The notes under the pieces are model-generated. The model ran no database searches, was not told where the DNA came from, and saw only the letters and a list, made by a program, of their open reading frames with translations. Position numbers and translations under genes: made by a program. 64,000 nt of DNA. Source: Vitis vinifera (lineage: Eukaryota > Streptophyta > Magnoliopsida > Vitales > Vitaceae). Location of the stretch: NCBI RefSeq assembly GCF_030704535.1, contig NC_081821.1, positions 8,943,001 to 9,007,000 of the forward strand, read 5' to 3'. Positions 46,525-59,898 of the stretch are shown piece after piece (the first letter of the stretch is position 1; every line of letters begins with the position of its first letter).

Positions 46525-48712
46525 ATGGCTTCCTCCACTATGAATCGATGGCTGAGGCCTGAGGTCCGTTCAGATCCACCATTGATTTTCTCATTACAGT
46601 TCACAGTCCGATCTGATCTTTCCATATCCCTTTATTTTTTATTCGACTTTTGTGTTTTCATTGATCTCATGTGGACATGGATGTGCGTGTGCAGGTTTAT
46701 CCGCTCTTCGCAGCCATGGGGGTTGCTGTGGGGATCTGCGGATTCCAGTTGGTTCGCAACATCTGCATCAACCCTGATGTCAGGTCTCTCTCCCTCTCCC
46801 TTTCGTAGTGTGTTAGGGTCTTGTGCATGTTTGCTTGTAACCAACGCCTGCTTTGTGACAGTGATTGGCTGCATCATTTCTTCTGATGAATTAAGGAATT
46901 GGGTTTTTTCTTTCTTTTCTTTTCCCATTTGATTGTTCTGATGGTTGTATGGGTTTTTGTCTATGGAAATAAATGTTTACGGTTTTGGGTGACTCTACGA
47001 TTTGGTTAGACTTAGATTGATTTGTTCTTGGTATCACTTTTCGTGCTTTTTGAAGCAGAGAATGACATTGATCTTAGCTTTTTGATATGTCTTCCGACGA
47101 GTTCCTTGGTTAACAGATTTATGTCCTGAAACTGTATTCATCATTGGGTTTTTTCTTGGCTTGTTTGGTTGTGGACTGATTGTATTTGGCTAGATGTTTG
47201 AATCATTTGTAAACTAGTTAAGTCTTCCCTGTTTAAAAAGAAAAAAAAAACAATTGTGTTGACAAATTTTTGGTTATCTGTGTTGCAAATTTCCATCATC
47301 ATTTTAAGTCCCGTTGATTAAGAATAGATATCAGATTAAAGGGATAACTCTTCTTGGGACAGTCAGTAGCCCAGCCAAGCTTCAAACTTTTGGGTGCGAG
47401 GTAGTCAGGAAATGGTATGTCTATTCAATGTTCAATATTGAATGGATGAGTGGGAAGCCAAGAAAAGATCAAATAGGAAGTATAAGATGCTAGAGACACC
47501 TGTTGAGGACAAGATGAAAAAAGTGGGATAAGATGGTTTAATTGAAATGAAACCCAAATTGTTGCATCAACAAGATGAATCAGTTTCTTTCTGGTTGAGA
47601 GCCCTAGAAGGACAGAAAGGATATGCGGGGGATATGTGGGTTAATATTGTGCAAAAGAATATACCGAGTCTATACTTTTACTGATGTGGTTTGAAATTAG
47701 GTTTAAGAGTAGTGGAATATGTTCATATAGTCACACTTCTAAATGGGATGAGGCTTTGTTAAGTGTAATTCATCTTTAGTTGGACTATAGAACTTGTTTG
47801 ATTATAAGCAATGGCACCAGTATACTATTTTTGCTTATTTTGGGAAATTTATTGACTTAAGGTTTTCATTTATTCCTTTGGTGTGTGTTTTGCTTGTAGC
47901 TGTTGTAGTAAGTTCTTCATTAAGTGATATTTATTTCACGTTTTTGATTGACCCCCTTCTTTCTGTGCCCCTCTTCTTATGCTATTTTTTCTTCTTTTGG
48001 GAAATTAATGACTTGAGTGTTTTTTTGTGTTGCTTGTATTTGTAACTGTTGTGGTAAGTTCTTATGTGGCTGATCTTTATTTTGCTTTTTGAGTGGTTCC
48101 CTTCCTCTTTTTCATTTTCCTTTTATTCTTCGACAAATTGCACTTCCAATAAAAGATTATGTGTAATAGCCACCATATTTCCGAATCAAAAACAGGTTTT
48201 AGTTTCCACATGTTTAGAATGAAGTAAATGAAATCGTTTATAGTTTTGAATGTTTGCAGTTGTCTTGATGGATTTTTTGGATGTTGGAATTGTCATATGA
48301 TTCTCTCTTCCTTTGTATTTGAAGGCTCGAATATGTATGCTAGAATGAAACGACTATCAATTAGGAATCATTCCATGCAACCTAGATATTATTCGTTGCA
48401 TTTAGTGACATAATTCGATTCATATTCTTTGCTAAAGCAAAAGTAATCCATTTCAAATGGCTTGTCAAACACTGAACTGAATTCATTTTCATTGGATGTG
48501 TCAGTGCCTTTTCAATATTGTATCCTAGTTCACTTTCATTTTTTGTCCCTTAAAACAGGGTGAGCAAAGAAAACAGAGCTGCAGGAGTATTGGAGAACTT
48601 CACCGAGGGACAAAAGTATTCTGAGCATTTTCTAAGGAAATATGTTCGCAACAAGTCCCCAGAGATCATGCCATCCATCAACAGCTTCTTCTCAGATCCA
48701 GAGAAAAATTAA
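46525..48712 (+). CDS. B12D: B12D / MLRQ-family small mitochondrial protein (3 exons)
   Basis: Exons are 46525-46563, 46695-46783 and 48559-48712. All are in frame with GT-AG junctions, giving 93 residues, the normal family size. After MASSTMNRWLRPE comes one hydrophobic segment (about residues 14-35; YPLFAAMGVAVGICGFQLVR). Then come the conserved NPDVRVSKENRAAGVLEN and a soluble tail ending SFFSDPEKN. B12D proteins belong to the NADH-ubiquinone oxidoreductase MLRQ-like family, sit in the mitochondrial inner membrane and have been linked to seed development and low-oxygen responses in cereals. The precise biochemical role is not established. The two long introns have no recognisable insertions. 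Confidence 0.93.
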
Positions 48713-51700
48713 AATCTTTTCTTTCTGCATATTAAGATACAAACTTCTATTGTGATTTTTCTACTCTAGCTGTGTTTGTGACTGACTCTCGGTTGGAATG
48801 GTTTTGAGGACCTTCCACCTTTGTGTCTCTTGCTCATCTTGCTCGCGTATTTGCAGGATCAACCTCAACAGCAGGAACCGTCCAGGGATGTAGTTGAATT
48901 GACTCAAAAATAAGCATCGAGTGGATAATGAATCTAGTCTTATTATGCGATGAAACAATAAATCTTTTTCCACAAAATAGTAGTGATACTCTCATTCCAG
49001 ACCACTTTTTAATTGCTTCAACAAAGACAAATGGTGAAATGTATCTCCTCTTTTGGAGAAGCAGTTTGGAGAGTTGGTAGGAATAGGGCATCAATTTCCT
49101 TTTCAGAGCTTCAGACAGTTTATGGATGATGTTTTTCCAAATTTTTTTACATACTATCACTTTTATCATATGATAAAAGTTATTTCTATTTATTAAATAC
49201 AAAAGTTTGCTGGCATTAAATTATCATTTTTGCCATATAACAAAAGTTATTTCTATTTATTAATTTCAAATATTCAGTTTGGACATTCTTGTATTGTTAC
49301 CATTTTTGAGCTTATGTGTTGTTAATTATACACACTCTTGGTTCCAATGCTTCGATGCCTTGGGCTCCTCCATGGATAATTCTTCGTACTTGCATTCCAA
49401 CTTTGTTTGACTCCAAGTTTTGTCATCTGAAGGATTTTTAGTTTGGGGTCAACTAATGATGAGGTTGTAGTGTCTTGTAATGCTATTATATGAGTCTTTT
49501 ATGTTGCATTTAGTTTGATAGGCTTTTAGGCCTTAAGATGAGCTTCCTGTGGAGTTGACGAGTATTGCTACCTTGGCTCCATATAAGTGACGTACCTTTT
49601 TTATGGTTCCCAACCAGGAATTGGAAGTAATGTAGACGGGTAGCGCATGAATGCCGAGTTGTTTATTGTAAAGTCCCAATGTCGTACTTCATCATTAGGG
49701 GTCTGTTGTATGCGTTGATCTTCCTAAGTGAGGTTCCTAGATGCGTTTCTGCTAGAGTCGATCTCTTTGCTAGATTTCTCAACTTGTTTTGCTTCTAATT
49801 AAGAGGTTGTCATTGTAAGCTAGTGAAGATACAAAAATTCAGTTCTCCACCTTATATCACTTATTTTTCTTTCTTTCATTTTCCATTTGTCATTGACGTT
49901 ACTGTCAGACACAATCATGAGTTTTGTCGGCAGCTGCTTCTATTAAGTGCCAGAGCGCAATGGCTTTGTTGTTTGATAGTCAGGTCTCACATTTTGCCTT
50001 ATTTGGTGGTGGCATTCCACTAAGGTGCCTATTTTTAGAGGTAATGGTTAAGGTCAGGGTTCGAGGTAACTTCAAAGCCTAAAATTCTTGATCTATTATT
50101 TGAATGATCTTATCATGAGGTGGACTCATTCCACAACCTGTCTCGTATGGCAATAGCTCCTATGTCACAAGTTAATAGACAACTTCAATTGTTTAGTTCG
50201 TATGCAATCAATGGAATTTGTAATGCTTCCAAAGTAGATGGTAGAAAAAGATTTAAGTTAAGTTCTTTATGCATTGGTAGTGACTACTTAGGTTTTGATG
50301 ATAATTCAACTTTTTTACCATGCAGCTTGAGGGGGTTTACATAGCTAGTGCACTCCATCATCAGGCAAGATTGATATCACAGGTTAATAACCTTGATTGG
50401 CTAAATGTTAAGAGTTGGTAATATCTTCTTTTGAGGATCAAGTTTAGCAGTTCACCAGACCTTGAGGTAGGTTGCTCCCAAGGTACCCATCTTTGGGTGG
50501 GTTGACTTTAGGTAGCTCTCATATGGAAGCTAGTCTGGTATAAGGTTTACCCATACTCAAAGGAACAACTCAACTTAACGCATACAGGTGTGACTTATAC
50601 TCGGTGGTATGGGGATCAGCTTAGCAAAGGCACATCTTGAATTAGGACAATTAACACAAAGAGGTGGGGTTTTAGGTTAGTGTTTCCTTCGAGGTTCTTA
50701 GAAATGATACCTTAAGATCTTTTTTGGTGGTTCACCTTGATCGTTTATTTTTGCTAGGTGATTAGAAAGTCTTTGTTTTGAGACTAACTTGGCTTTGGGT
50801 TTTTAGTTGGAAAGTTTTCCAAACTTTTGACAGTTTTTCACCACCTTTTTTTTTTGTAGAAGAAAATAAATGATCTAGAGATCATAAAATAGATGTGTTA
50901 GAGAAGACTTATTTAGACTTTAGTTGACCATTTGTTAAAGTGTATATACAAGCTAACACCAAGATCATTCTCGTGCCTTTTGATGGTTCCTTGCTGAGGT
51001 TGGGTAAATTGGATGACCTCTTAAGGTGTACTTGATTTTTTAACACCCAATGTGCTTCGAAGTATGCATCTACCATATGTTGCTAGCGACTTTTATAGCC
51101 TTTTAATCCTATATGAGTGCCTTCAACCAAACATAAAACCATGAACAAGTTTTACCCAAAAGAAAGAGTCATACATTTCTAACACATGTATGCTAAGCAA
51201 GTTGGACAAGATACAACACGTCTTGGGTGGTCAATTTGATAGAGGTTTAGTTGTCAACTATGAGCATAGGTGTGCTGGATGACAAGTGCAAGTTGGGTTG
51301 CTTTGTTGGTCTTTGAGAATGAGGTACCTCTAGTTACCTGAGATGAAGATTGTTTGGTTAGCCAAGGAGGGGATTGTCTGGTTTTTTGTATCATGGGCTT
51401 GCAACTAAGTCGTTAGCCACTTTCCAATATGCAATAGTTGTTGAATCAACATGCTCTAATTTTTGTACTTGATTATTTTTTATATGCAAATATAGATAAT
51501 GACCATGGATAAGGAGGGGTATGTCACAACATCTAAGGCTTAGGTCATGGAACCTAAGATTTTAGGTAGATATACCCTCTCAAAATTTTGTCATATTGAA
51601 GAATGGTTCTCCCAACATGAAACAAAGGGGTCTTAAGATGCAATTCCAATCCATACTTGATCATCTTTAATCCCATATTTTTTAAGCTTCAAATCTAATC

Positions 51701-52633
51701 TTTTCTTAAATATCACACAAGACATAAATGATTGAAGAAAGAATTTCAAAGGGAAGAGAAATAAAGGAAAGCTTTCTTGGAAAGATTCAAGTTCATTTCC
51801 CGTCCTTTGCAACGACTTTTTGTTTTAACCAAGTAGGGCTTAGAGATTTCCCATAGACGACATCAATGAAGATGCTCAAAGATTTCCATGAATAACTGAA
51901 AATTATTATTCTTCTTTTTTTAATACAGAGTGGGTTTTAAATGAATAACCTCCCTTCCTCTTGTTGCCTATAGCTTCCCTTATAAGCATTATTCCCATAT
52001 AGATGCAAGTAAATCTTGTGAAGAAGCAAGTTTTTTGCATGCTTTGTTAACTTTTTGGCATATAAGGACAAGAGTAGTTGAACTTGTCATTTTAAACATA
52101 GGTCGGTTAGTCAGATCAACTTACAAGGAGATCGTCCCTTTTCATGGTCTTTATTTTGGAGTGAGGTGAGTTTGTGCACCCTTTTCGAAGAAGACCACTC
52201 TTCTAGTGGTTTGATTTTTTGTAATTCCAAAAACTAATTTCAAATCCACCAATTGCATTACCTCTCTCATATTTGAACATTAAAAATAACAATTTTTTTG
52301 ATATAAATCTCTTTCAATATTTCTATTATTTACACATTTTTTAAAGAAAAAGTTATTTTTACAAGGAAAAAAAATAAGAATATTTTTGTTAAAATAAATA
52401 CATTTTTGTTCATAAAATGTGAAAGGATTAGATTTATAAATTGCGGATTATTTTATTCTTTTAATCAAATAATTCTAATTATTATTAGTAGCTGAAAGTT
52501 GTTTTTATTTAACGAGTATTATTTAAATCTTTGTAATTAAATATTTAAATTTTTTTTTGTGTGGTAATAATGTAATATACATATGAAATTTTTTTCTCAG
52601 CTTCGAAGCGCATGAGGCTCAATGTGATCGGGG
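48713..52633. other. Intergenic region without recognisable gene
   Basis: A 3.9-kb stretch. 48713-49000 is the B12D 3' flank. 49150-49270 contains two copies of a block with ATAACAAAAGTTATTTCTATTTATTAA (near 49167-49195 and 49232-49262). 49300-51700 has near-balanced composition and may be decayed repeat DNA, but no domain, LTR pair or tail was identified. 52200-52600 is AT-rich DNA upstream of the PPR gene. Confidence 0.4.
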
Positions 52634-54112
52634 ATGTTGATACTGGCAAACAGACTTTCGTCTCTACGCCCAACAGAACCCCTTCTAAAACCCATATCCT
52701 ACAACTACAATCTCACAACCACCACATCACCACCGTCGCCGCCGCAAGACGCCACCATCGTCAACCTTGTGCTGAAAACTGACTCACAGACCCTGACGCG
52801 AACCCTAGAAAAATACCCAGTCGAATGGACCCCAAACCTCGTCGACAGAGTCCTCAAGCTCCTCTGGAACCACGGCCCCAAAGCCCTCCAATTCTTCAAG
52901 TCCCTCGATTATCACCCTACCTATGCACACGTCTCCTCCTCCTTCGACCACGCCATCGACATCGCTGGCCGTTTGCGCGATTACAAGACTCTCTGGACCC
53001 TCGTCGACCGTATGCGGACTCGTCGGCTCGGCCCCAATCCCAAAACCTTTGCAATAATCACTGAGAGGTACGTCTCCGCCGGAAAACCGGATAGGGCTAT
53101 TAAGATATTCTTCTCGATGCATGAACATGGTTGTGTTCAAGATTTGAATTCGTTCAATACAATTCTCGATGTGTTATGCAAATCAAAGCGGGTGGAAATG
53201 GCTGATAATAAATTGTTTAAGGTTTTCAGGGGTAGGTTTAGGGCTGATACTGTTAGCTATAACATAATGGCAAATGGGTGGTGTTTGATTAAGCGAACCC
53301 CCAAGGCATTAGAGGTTTTGAAGGAAATGGTGAAGAGGGGGTTGAATCCCACCATGACAACGTATAATATATTGCTTAAAGGGTTCTTTAGGGCTGGTCA
53401 GTTGAAGGAAGCTTGGGAGTTCTTCTTGCAGATGAAGAAGAGAAAATGTGAAATTGATGTTGTCACTTACACTACTGTGGTTCATGGATTTGGAGTTGCT
53501 GGTGAGGTTCGAAAAGCTCAAAGGGTTTTTAATGAGATGATTGGGGAGGGGGTACTCCCATCGGTTGCAACTTATAATGCCTTTATTCAAGTGTTGTGTA
53601 AGAAAGATAATGTGGAAAATGCAATATCGGTTTTTGAGGAGATGTTGAGGAAGGGTTACATGCCCAATTCAACCACTTACAATGTAGTGATTAGAGGGTT
53701 GTGTCATGTGGGGAGAATGGAAAAGGCAATGGAGTTTATGGCCAGAATGAAGGATGATGAGTGTGAGCCGAATGTTCAGATATATAATGTTGTCATTCGT
53801 TATTTTTGTGATGCAGAAGAAATTGAGAAGGGTTTGAATGTTTTTGAGAAGATGGGGGATGCAGATTGCTTGCCCAATTTGGATACATACAATATTTTGA
53901 TTAGCGCAATGTTTGTGAGGAAGAAATCAGACTATTTGTTGACAGCAGGAAAGTTATTGATTGAGATGGTTGAGAGAGGGTTTCTGCCTCGAAAATTTAC
54001 TTTCAATCGGGTTCTGGATGGGCTTTTGCTGACAGGCAATCAAGATTTTGCAAAAGAAATTCTGAGATTGCAGAGCAGATGTGGCCGTCTTCCTCGTCGG
54101 CTCAAGCTGTGA
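52634..54112 (+). CDS. OTP43: P-type PPR protein, OTP43-like, probably mitochondrial
   Basis: A single-exon 492-residue protein, typical of plant PPR genes. The N-terminus is Arg/Ser/Thr-rich with no acidic residue before position 15, consistent with an organelle presequence. About ten 35-residue P-class motifs run from residue about 133 to about 470 (for example TYNILLKGFFRAGQLKEAWE, TYNVVIRGLCHVGRMEKAME). There is no E or DYW extension. The C-terminus, FTFNRVLDGLLLTGNQDFAK then EILRLQSRCG, matches my memory of Arabidopsis OTP43 (At1g74900), which is needed for trans-splicing of mitochondrial nad1 intron 1. Neighbouring KJC1 supports this, since At1g74910 is KJC1. The RNA target here is inferred. 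A non-orthologous P-type PPR remains possible. Confidence 0.85.
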   Translation: MLILANRLSSLRPTEPLLKPISYNYNLTTTTSPPSPPQDATIVNLVLKTDSQTLTRTLEKYPVEWTPNLVDRVLKLLWNHGPKALQFFKSLDYHPTYAHVSSSFDHAIDIAGRLRDYKTLWTLVDRMRTRRLGPNPKTFAIITERYVSAGKPDRAIKIFFSMHEHGCVQDLNSFNTILDVLCKSKRVEMADNKLFKVFRGRFRADTVSYNIMANGWCLIKRTPKALEVLKEMVKRGLNPTMTTYNILLKGFFRAGQLKEAWEFFLQMKKRKCEIDVVTYTTVVHGFGVAGEVRKAQRVFNEMIGEGVLPSVATYNAFIQVLCKKDNVENAISVFEEMLRKGYMPNSTTYNVVIRGLCHVGRMEKAMEFMARMKDDECEPNVQIYNVVIRYFCDAEEIEKGLNVFEKMGDADCLPNLDTYNILISAMFVRKKSDYLLTAGKLLIEMVERGFLPRKFTFNRVLDGLLLTGNQDFAKEILRLQSRCGRLPRRLKL

Positions 54113-56489
54113 AGCTGAGCAGCATTCAGATTGGTTCATAAACAACAGGGATTTTATCCCCAATGCACCTTCCTTGGCCAATCCCCTGATGTGATAGTAA
54201 GTTCATTCCTCTGCACAATTGTGAGCCCATTATCATTTGAAGGTGTTTCTACTCTTATTGAAGCTGCCATGTTTTATCCGGTTTCGAAGATTTTCATGTC
54301 TGATGGCTGTGACCACATTTTGAACTCTATGAAACTCTCTGATGGTCTAATGGTATATTGAGGATGAGCTGCTACATTGATATTGGATGAATATTGTCAA
54401 TTGATGCACAACTTGGCTTGGCTTCTAAAGGTTACTCTATTGCTAGTGCTTCACAAAATAGGACTTTTATTATGCAAGATGTGGACAAGAAAGGTTATGA
54501 ATGGGACGGTTCAATCTTCGGAATCTTGAGACCCTGGGATGGAAGCATTCATCTCTGCTGACAGGAAAAAGAAACAAGGTGGTTTTAGCTCTTGAGAAGA
54601 AAAAAGACAGCTACTGAAGTGAACAGTTAATCAATAGATGGTTTGATACTTAAATAACTATCAATTCTCATAATAGCTTATTCTTATATTAACAGTTGAT
54701 CAACAGAAGGTTTGGTACTTAATTAACTACCAATTTTCTGCGATAGATTATGCTTTGTATCACCTTATTTGACTGTTGAATTTACCATATCGAGACCGAC
54801 AAATAAGAAGGTTAATAAACTATGCATTTTTTACCTCCTCCTTTGGTTTGTTCTTTTTGTCAACATCCTTCTCTGTCAATTCCATCTCTGCTGTGCACTT
54901 GGCAAGAGTTTGTATCCCTATCTTTTAATTAAGGTCTGGAATTGCCTCATTTTCTTATCTTTAGTTGATGTAATTGTAGGATTATTCCAAGTGCATCATT
55001 GTTGAAAAAGAGGACAATGCTATTAGAATGTTGAAGCAGAGTTACTTGGATGCCTATGATTCAGGCTAATTCCTCTTTTGTCTTCTGAAGTTTATGAATT
55101 TAGTGCAGCCATTGTTGTTTTACGTTGTGAGCCATTACAAATGTTAATGCCTGGAACTGATCGTCTGGAACTGATCATCTGGATGATAGTATAAGAGTTT
55201 CTTTTAATCCAAACAGCACATACGAAATTTGGGGAACATAGAGCTGTTGCAGTGAGCTAGAATTGATCATATGCTTGCTTTGACAAACTGTTATGCTCAA
55301 TTTTGTTTTGATTGCTTCACCTCTATGTGATGAGTTTCTAGACTACATGAAGGCTATGGGATTTTGATAGGAAGTGAATTCAGATCCAGTGAGATTCAAT
55401 GTTTATGATGTCAGCATGGCATCATTAATATATACATTTTATATATCATTAATATGAAAATATTTTTAAAAAATAATTATATATAGTTTAATATCAAAGA
55501 TATTCCAATTTTTATTTCTAATATTAATATATTAACTTATAACAAAGATAAAGGCTAATGTATTAATATTCTTAATTTTATAATATATTTAAAAGTGAAA
55601 TAAAAATTTATTGTTTAACTTTAACGGTCATATATTTATTATTTTTACTATTATAAAAATTATATATTTTTATTTATATTATTTTACATTTATCATTTTA
55701 AAAGTCATGTTTGATTCATGTATTATCAGAAAGGCACAAATTTATTTTTAGTTTTTTGTTACTAACCATTTAAATTTTCATATAAATAAATAAAATAAGA
55801 TTTTTTTTAAAAAATTATGCAACTCGATCAATCTGATTAACTTGAGTCTATTCCTATCAACTTAGACATGATTCGAGTTTAGAGAAAGAGGTTTGGGTTG
55901 AGCTTGGATTGAGTATCTTGTATTATATGTCAGATTAGGATTGATTGTTTTATAATTTAGGTTGAGATCGGGTTAGTCATCAACGGATATTAGCATGGGA
56001 AAACCCTCAACGAAACAGGATTGGAGCTCATCTCAGGTCTTAATGGGAGAAGGCGCCCTAAAGCTTGTGACCCAAGAGGAATTTTTCTAAATTTAAAAGA
56101 AATTTACAACATGCGTTTCACTTTTTACCAACCAGGCAAACGCAGCCGTTGCTGCTGAACTAAATTACCAACAAATACCCCCCAACGGCCAGATTGATGA
56201 GAAGATGAAGGGCAGAATGGGAAATTGGAAAACAGAGAGGCGCGTCTTGGAGAATCTGAATTCAAATTCCCGCTAACGGATAAAATATTCAAACTTGAAA
56301 AAGAAAAATAATCCCTCCAATCCTAAAACCACGTCGTTTTGAAATTGAATTCAACCCCCGTCCACCCGCCAAAGTCAACAATCTCTCATCTCCCTTCTTA
56401 ACGGTCTCTTCGTCACCCCTTTCTCCCCCTCTCTCTCCAATCTTCACCTGGTACCAGTGAAAGTTGAATCCACCAGATCCAGTTGGAAA
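54113..56489. other. PPR 3' flank, AT-rich spacer and DEL promoter
   Basis: 54113-55390 is the 3' flank with repeated short blocks (AACAGTT(A/G)ATCAA..GATGGTTTG near 54624 and 54690; GGAACTGATC(G/A)TCTGGA near 55151 and 55166). 55420-55810 is very AT-rich. 56100-56489 is the DEL promoter and CT-rich leader. No gene is supported. Confidence 0.45.
56266..56273 (+). promoter_or_regulatory. E2F-type site upstream of the DEL gene
   Basis: ATTCCCGC matches the WTTSSCSS consensus bound by plant E2Fs. It lies 217 bp upstream of the DEL start codon, just before the CT-rich leader. Occupancy by canonical E2Fs or by the DEL protein itself is an inference from the motif. Confidence 0.5.
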
Positions 56490-59400
56490 ATGACATTATC
56501 TTCTTCTACGATTCAAGAATCCGCATCTCACCATCGCACTTACAGTAGAAAGCAAAAATCTCTGGGTCTCTTATGTTCTAAGTATTACTACTACTACTTT
56601 CTCTATTTGTTCCCGTGGAGAAATTTTCACTATACTCGCTTTATTTTAGAAATGTGGTTTTTAGATCTGGAAGGCTGCCATTCTGAGGTTATCTTGCCTG
56701 TAAATGCTTTTTGTGCAGTTTCTTGAGCTTGTACAATCGGGATGGGGTGGAACCGATTGGGCTCGATGATGCCGCAAGCCGACTAGGTTTGATCTGATTT
56801 ATGGTTTCTGTTATTTTCTATGTGCGTGGGTGGTTGTTTGGTGGCTGATCTTTTTGAGGTTGCAGGAGTTGAGAGGCGTCGGATCTATGACATTGTCAAT
56901 GTTCTTGAAAGCGTTGGCGTAAGATTTGTTGTGCCTTTCATTTTTTCTTGCTATCTTTGGTTGCTGAGAAGATACGAAGAAAGAAAAGAGCTTGAAATTT
57001 TGAATGTTGGGTATTTCACTGTTTAAAACCCGGGAGAATGAACATTCAGAAATATTATACTCCTTTCATTCGTCAGTTTTCTTAGTAATCAGACAAGCCT
57101 TTTGTTCTGTTTTTTTTTTTTTTTTTTTTGGGAAATTTCTTAGTTTTGTTTTGTCTTTGATTACACAGGTTCTTGCAAGAAAAGCAAAAAATCAGTATTC
57201 TTGGAAAGGGTTTGGGGCAATTCCTAAGGCCCTAGAAGAACTTAGGGTAATTCATGTTTCTAATTTTGTGGCCGTGAGGTTGATGTTTATAAAGTAACAC
57301 TATTTTCTGTTTTGATGACATGGTAGGAAGAAGGTTTAAGGGAGAATTTCCATACCTTTGACAGCAACAACTCTGCAAAAGTAGGTTAATTAGGGTTTGA
57401 AGTGATCTCTCTCTATAATTTGCATTTTGGTCACTTCATTATTGTAATTTGCAGCAGGGTTCTCAGTTATTTTTTCTTTGTTTCAGATCTCAGATGACGA
57501 AGATGAAAGATTTTCCAATCCTAACACTGGGAGCCAGCAAGACAAATCAAACCCTAGTTCTGTTCTTAAACCTTCTGTTTATTTTTCTTTTCTTTTTGAA
57601 TTTTACTATTTAGTGTAATAATTTTGCAACCTTTTTGGCATTTCCCTCATTGAAAATTCAATTGTATGTTGCGATTTTGTCACATTGATCTGCATAAGAA
57701 CTTATTCCTAGAGGGATTTGGACAAAGAACGAAAATTGAATTGCTCCTTTGTCTTCTTTGTTCATAGTTCTTTATGCAAATCAATGAATAGTGGCAGCCA
57801 TAAGTGATAGTTGAAAGTGAGCTAGTGACATCCAGAAACTGAATCTAAATGTTTTCTTCACAGACAACAGAAGAGAAAAATCACTGGGACTTCTTACACA
57901 GAATTTTGTGAAGCTATTTCTCTGCTCTAACGTAAGCATTTTTAATTTACTATTATTTCCTCTGTTAGTGACTGCTGCATGATTAGTCAGTGGTTTGATT
58001 GGTTGAAATCACTTTTTCTTTAGGTGGATTTGATTTCCCTTGAAGAAGCTGCAAGGATATTGCTTGGGGATGGCCAGAACTCCTCAATAATGAGAAGTAA
58101 TAAATCTTTCTTCCCTCCCTGCCTGTATCATGTTTATCGATAGAGCTCTTTGACTAACACTCTCTGTATAAGATAACTCTGCAGCAAAAGTTAGACGGTT
58201 ATATGATATTGCAAATGTGCTGTCTTCCATGAATCTCATTGAAAAGGTAAACATTACTGCAAACACATACTGAATGAAGAAATTTGATCAGTAAAACTAA
58301 AGTGTATTTGTGGGTTTGTTTGTGTACGTGCTTTTTTCTTTATTCTCTTTTCTTTTTACAAGTTATCTAAGTTCAAATTTAACTTGATAAGGTTTGGCCC
58401 TGATGTTTAACTCTTGAATTTTTCTTGAATTGTATTCAGACTAATCAGACGGAAAACAGGAAGCCTGCATTCAGGTGGTTGGGGATGAGAGGAAAATCAG
58501 AGAATGGATCTTTAAGTGTTTTGAATCTTAATGAGTCTAAGAAAAGGACATTTGGTACTGAAATTACAAACATCAGCTTTAAAAGGAACAAGATGGCTTC
58601 TTCAGTTGAGGGGAATTCAAACCAGAATACAAAGATGCAATGGCAAATGCAAGTAAAGCATGAGAATTTGGAAAATGGGATTGAAAGAAGTGATTTTGAG
58701 AAGGGTCCAAAGCAAAGTTCAAAAAGTTACCAGTTTGGTCCTTTTGCTCCAGTTAGTGTTCAAGACACTGTGAGACAGGTTCGTGATTGGGAAAGTCTTG
58801 CATCTACATATCGTCCTCAGTACCACAGCCAAGGTATCTTTTAATTATTCATTTGGAAATCATGTGAAATGCCCTAAATAAATCATCATGATTGATGACC
58901 TCAGCACTTGAAGATGGGGTTAAGATCTTGGTACAAATTGAACAATATTTTGGAACCACAAACAATTTCAGCCAGTTAGCTATTTTTCACCTGTCTTTGA
59001 CTAATTTACAAAGTCGTATAGTAATCTGACAGCTGATGACGCCCAAATAGAACAAACTCATACTATGAACATATGTTGATGATTTATTGTTTGGAGATTC
59101 AAAATCCCACCAGCAAACTGACAAAAGAAAAAGTTAATTACAAGTCATCCTCAATCTCTACTGATATTCCCATTTTCTGAGAAAAAAACTTTCTTTTTGT
59201 TTTCTCAACTAAAAGAAGCTTGTAAATTGGTTGATCTCTCATCCTTCTCATTTAGACCAAAATGCATGAGAAACTTAACTTTCTGAAGTATGCTTGGGAA
59301 AACCATTAGTCATTTGTTGGTCATCACCTGGCATTGAATCTGCTTTTCAACCCCTGATTGCTGTATCATATTGATATAATCAAGTAATAAAATATTGGTA

Positions 59401-59898
59401 TCAAGTATTGACAGTTATATCAAAGCTAAAAAGCATCAAGTTATTAATATAAATATGCTGAAGTGGAAGTATATTCTGACATATTTATAGACATTGATCT
59501 CTTGTACTACACTACTGTTTATCAATATACTTAAGGGACAGATGTAGAAAAGTTGGTAGATAATTAGAAGCAGTGACATAGGATTCCCAATTATCCATCC
59601 TTTTTCTTGTTTGTCAAGTCTTCAGCTCTAAATTTGTTATTTTGAATGGTTGAGGTCCTTCATGTATGATATTTTGGGCAAAAACCATTCATGTTCAAAG
59701 GTCATAAGAAAAGTCAGTCCATGCTTGCTTAAATGTTGTCTTGTTTTGTATCTTTTGTTAAAAGTGTTGCAGCAAAACATGCTGACAGAATAATGGCTTG
59801 CTATTGCAGCATTAAGAGACCTCTTTGCTCATTACATGGAAGCTTGGAAAACATGGTACTCTGAAGTAGCTGGGAAGGAGCCAATACAGATTTCTTGA
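56490..59898 (+). CDS. DEL1: Atypical E2F, DEL-type repressor (11 exons)
   Basis: Exons are 56490-56581, 56719-56786, 56866-56918, 57169-57246, 57327-57380, 57487-57556, 57864-57931, 58024-58096, 58185-58246, 58440-58833 and 59810-59898, giving 366 residues. Two winged-helix E2F DNA-binding domains are visible. The first (about residues 20-97) has SLGLLCSNFLSLYNRDG and VERRRIYDIVNVLESVGVLA. The second (about 142-220) has SLGLLTQNFVKLFLCSN and VRRLYDIANVLSSMNLIEK. No dimerisation, marked-box or activation domain follows. This is the DEL/E2F7-8 layout, which binds DNA as a monomer without a DP partner and represses E2F targets, restraining endoreduplication. Orthology to DEL1 (At3g48160) is supported by EDS1, response-regulator, RS and B12D neighbours. 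The donor at 57556 (A|GTTCTG) is weak but is the only nearby one that keeps the frame. Confidence 0.92.

Noticed and set aside
49300-52100. Possible gene or transposon in the large spacer
   Set aside because: Short open frames only, no domain, LTR, tail or target duplication found; left as unannotated.
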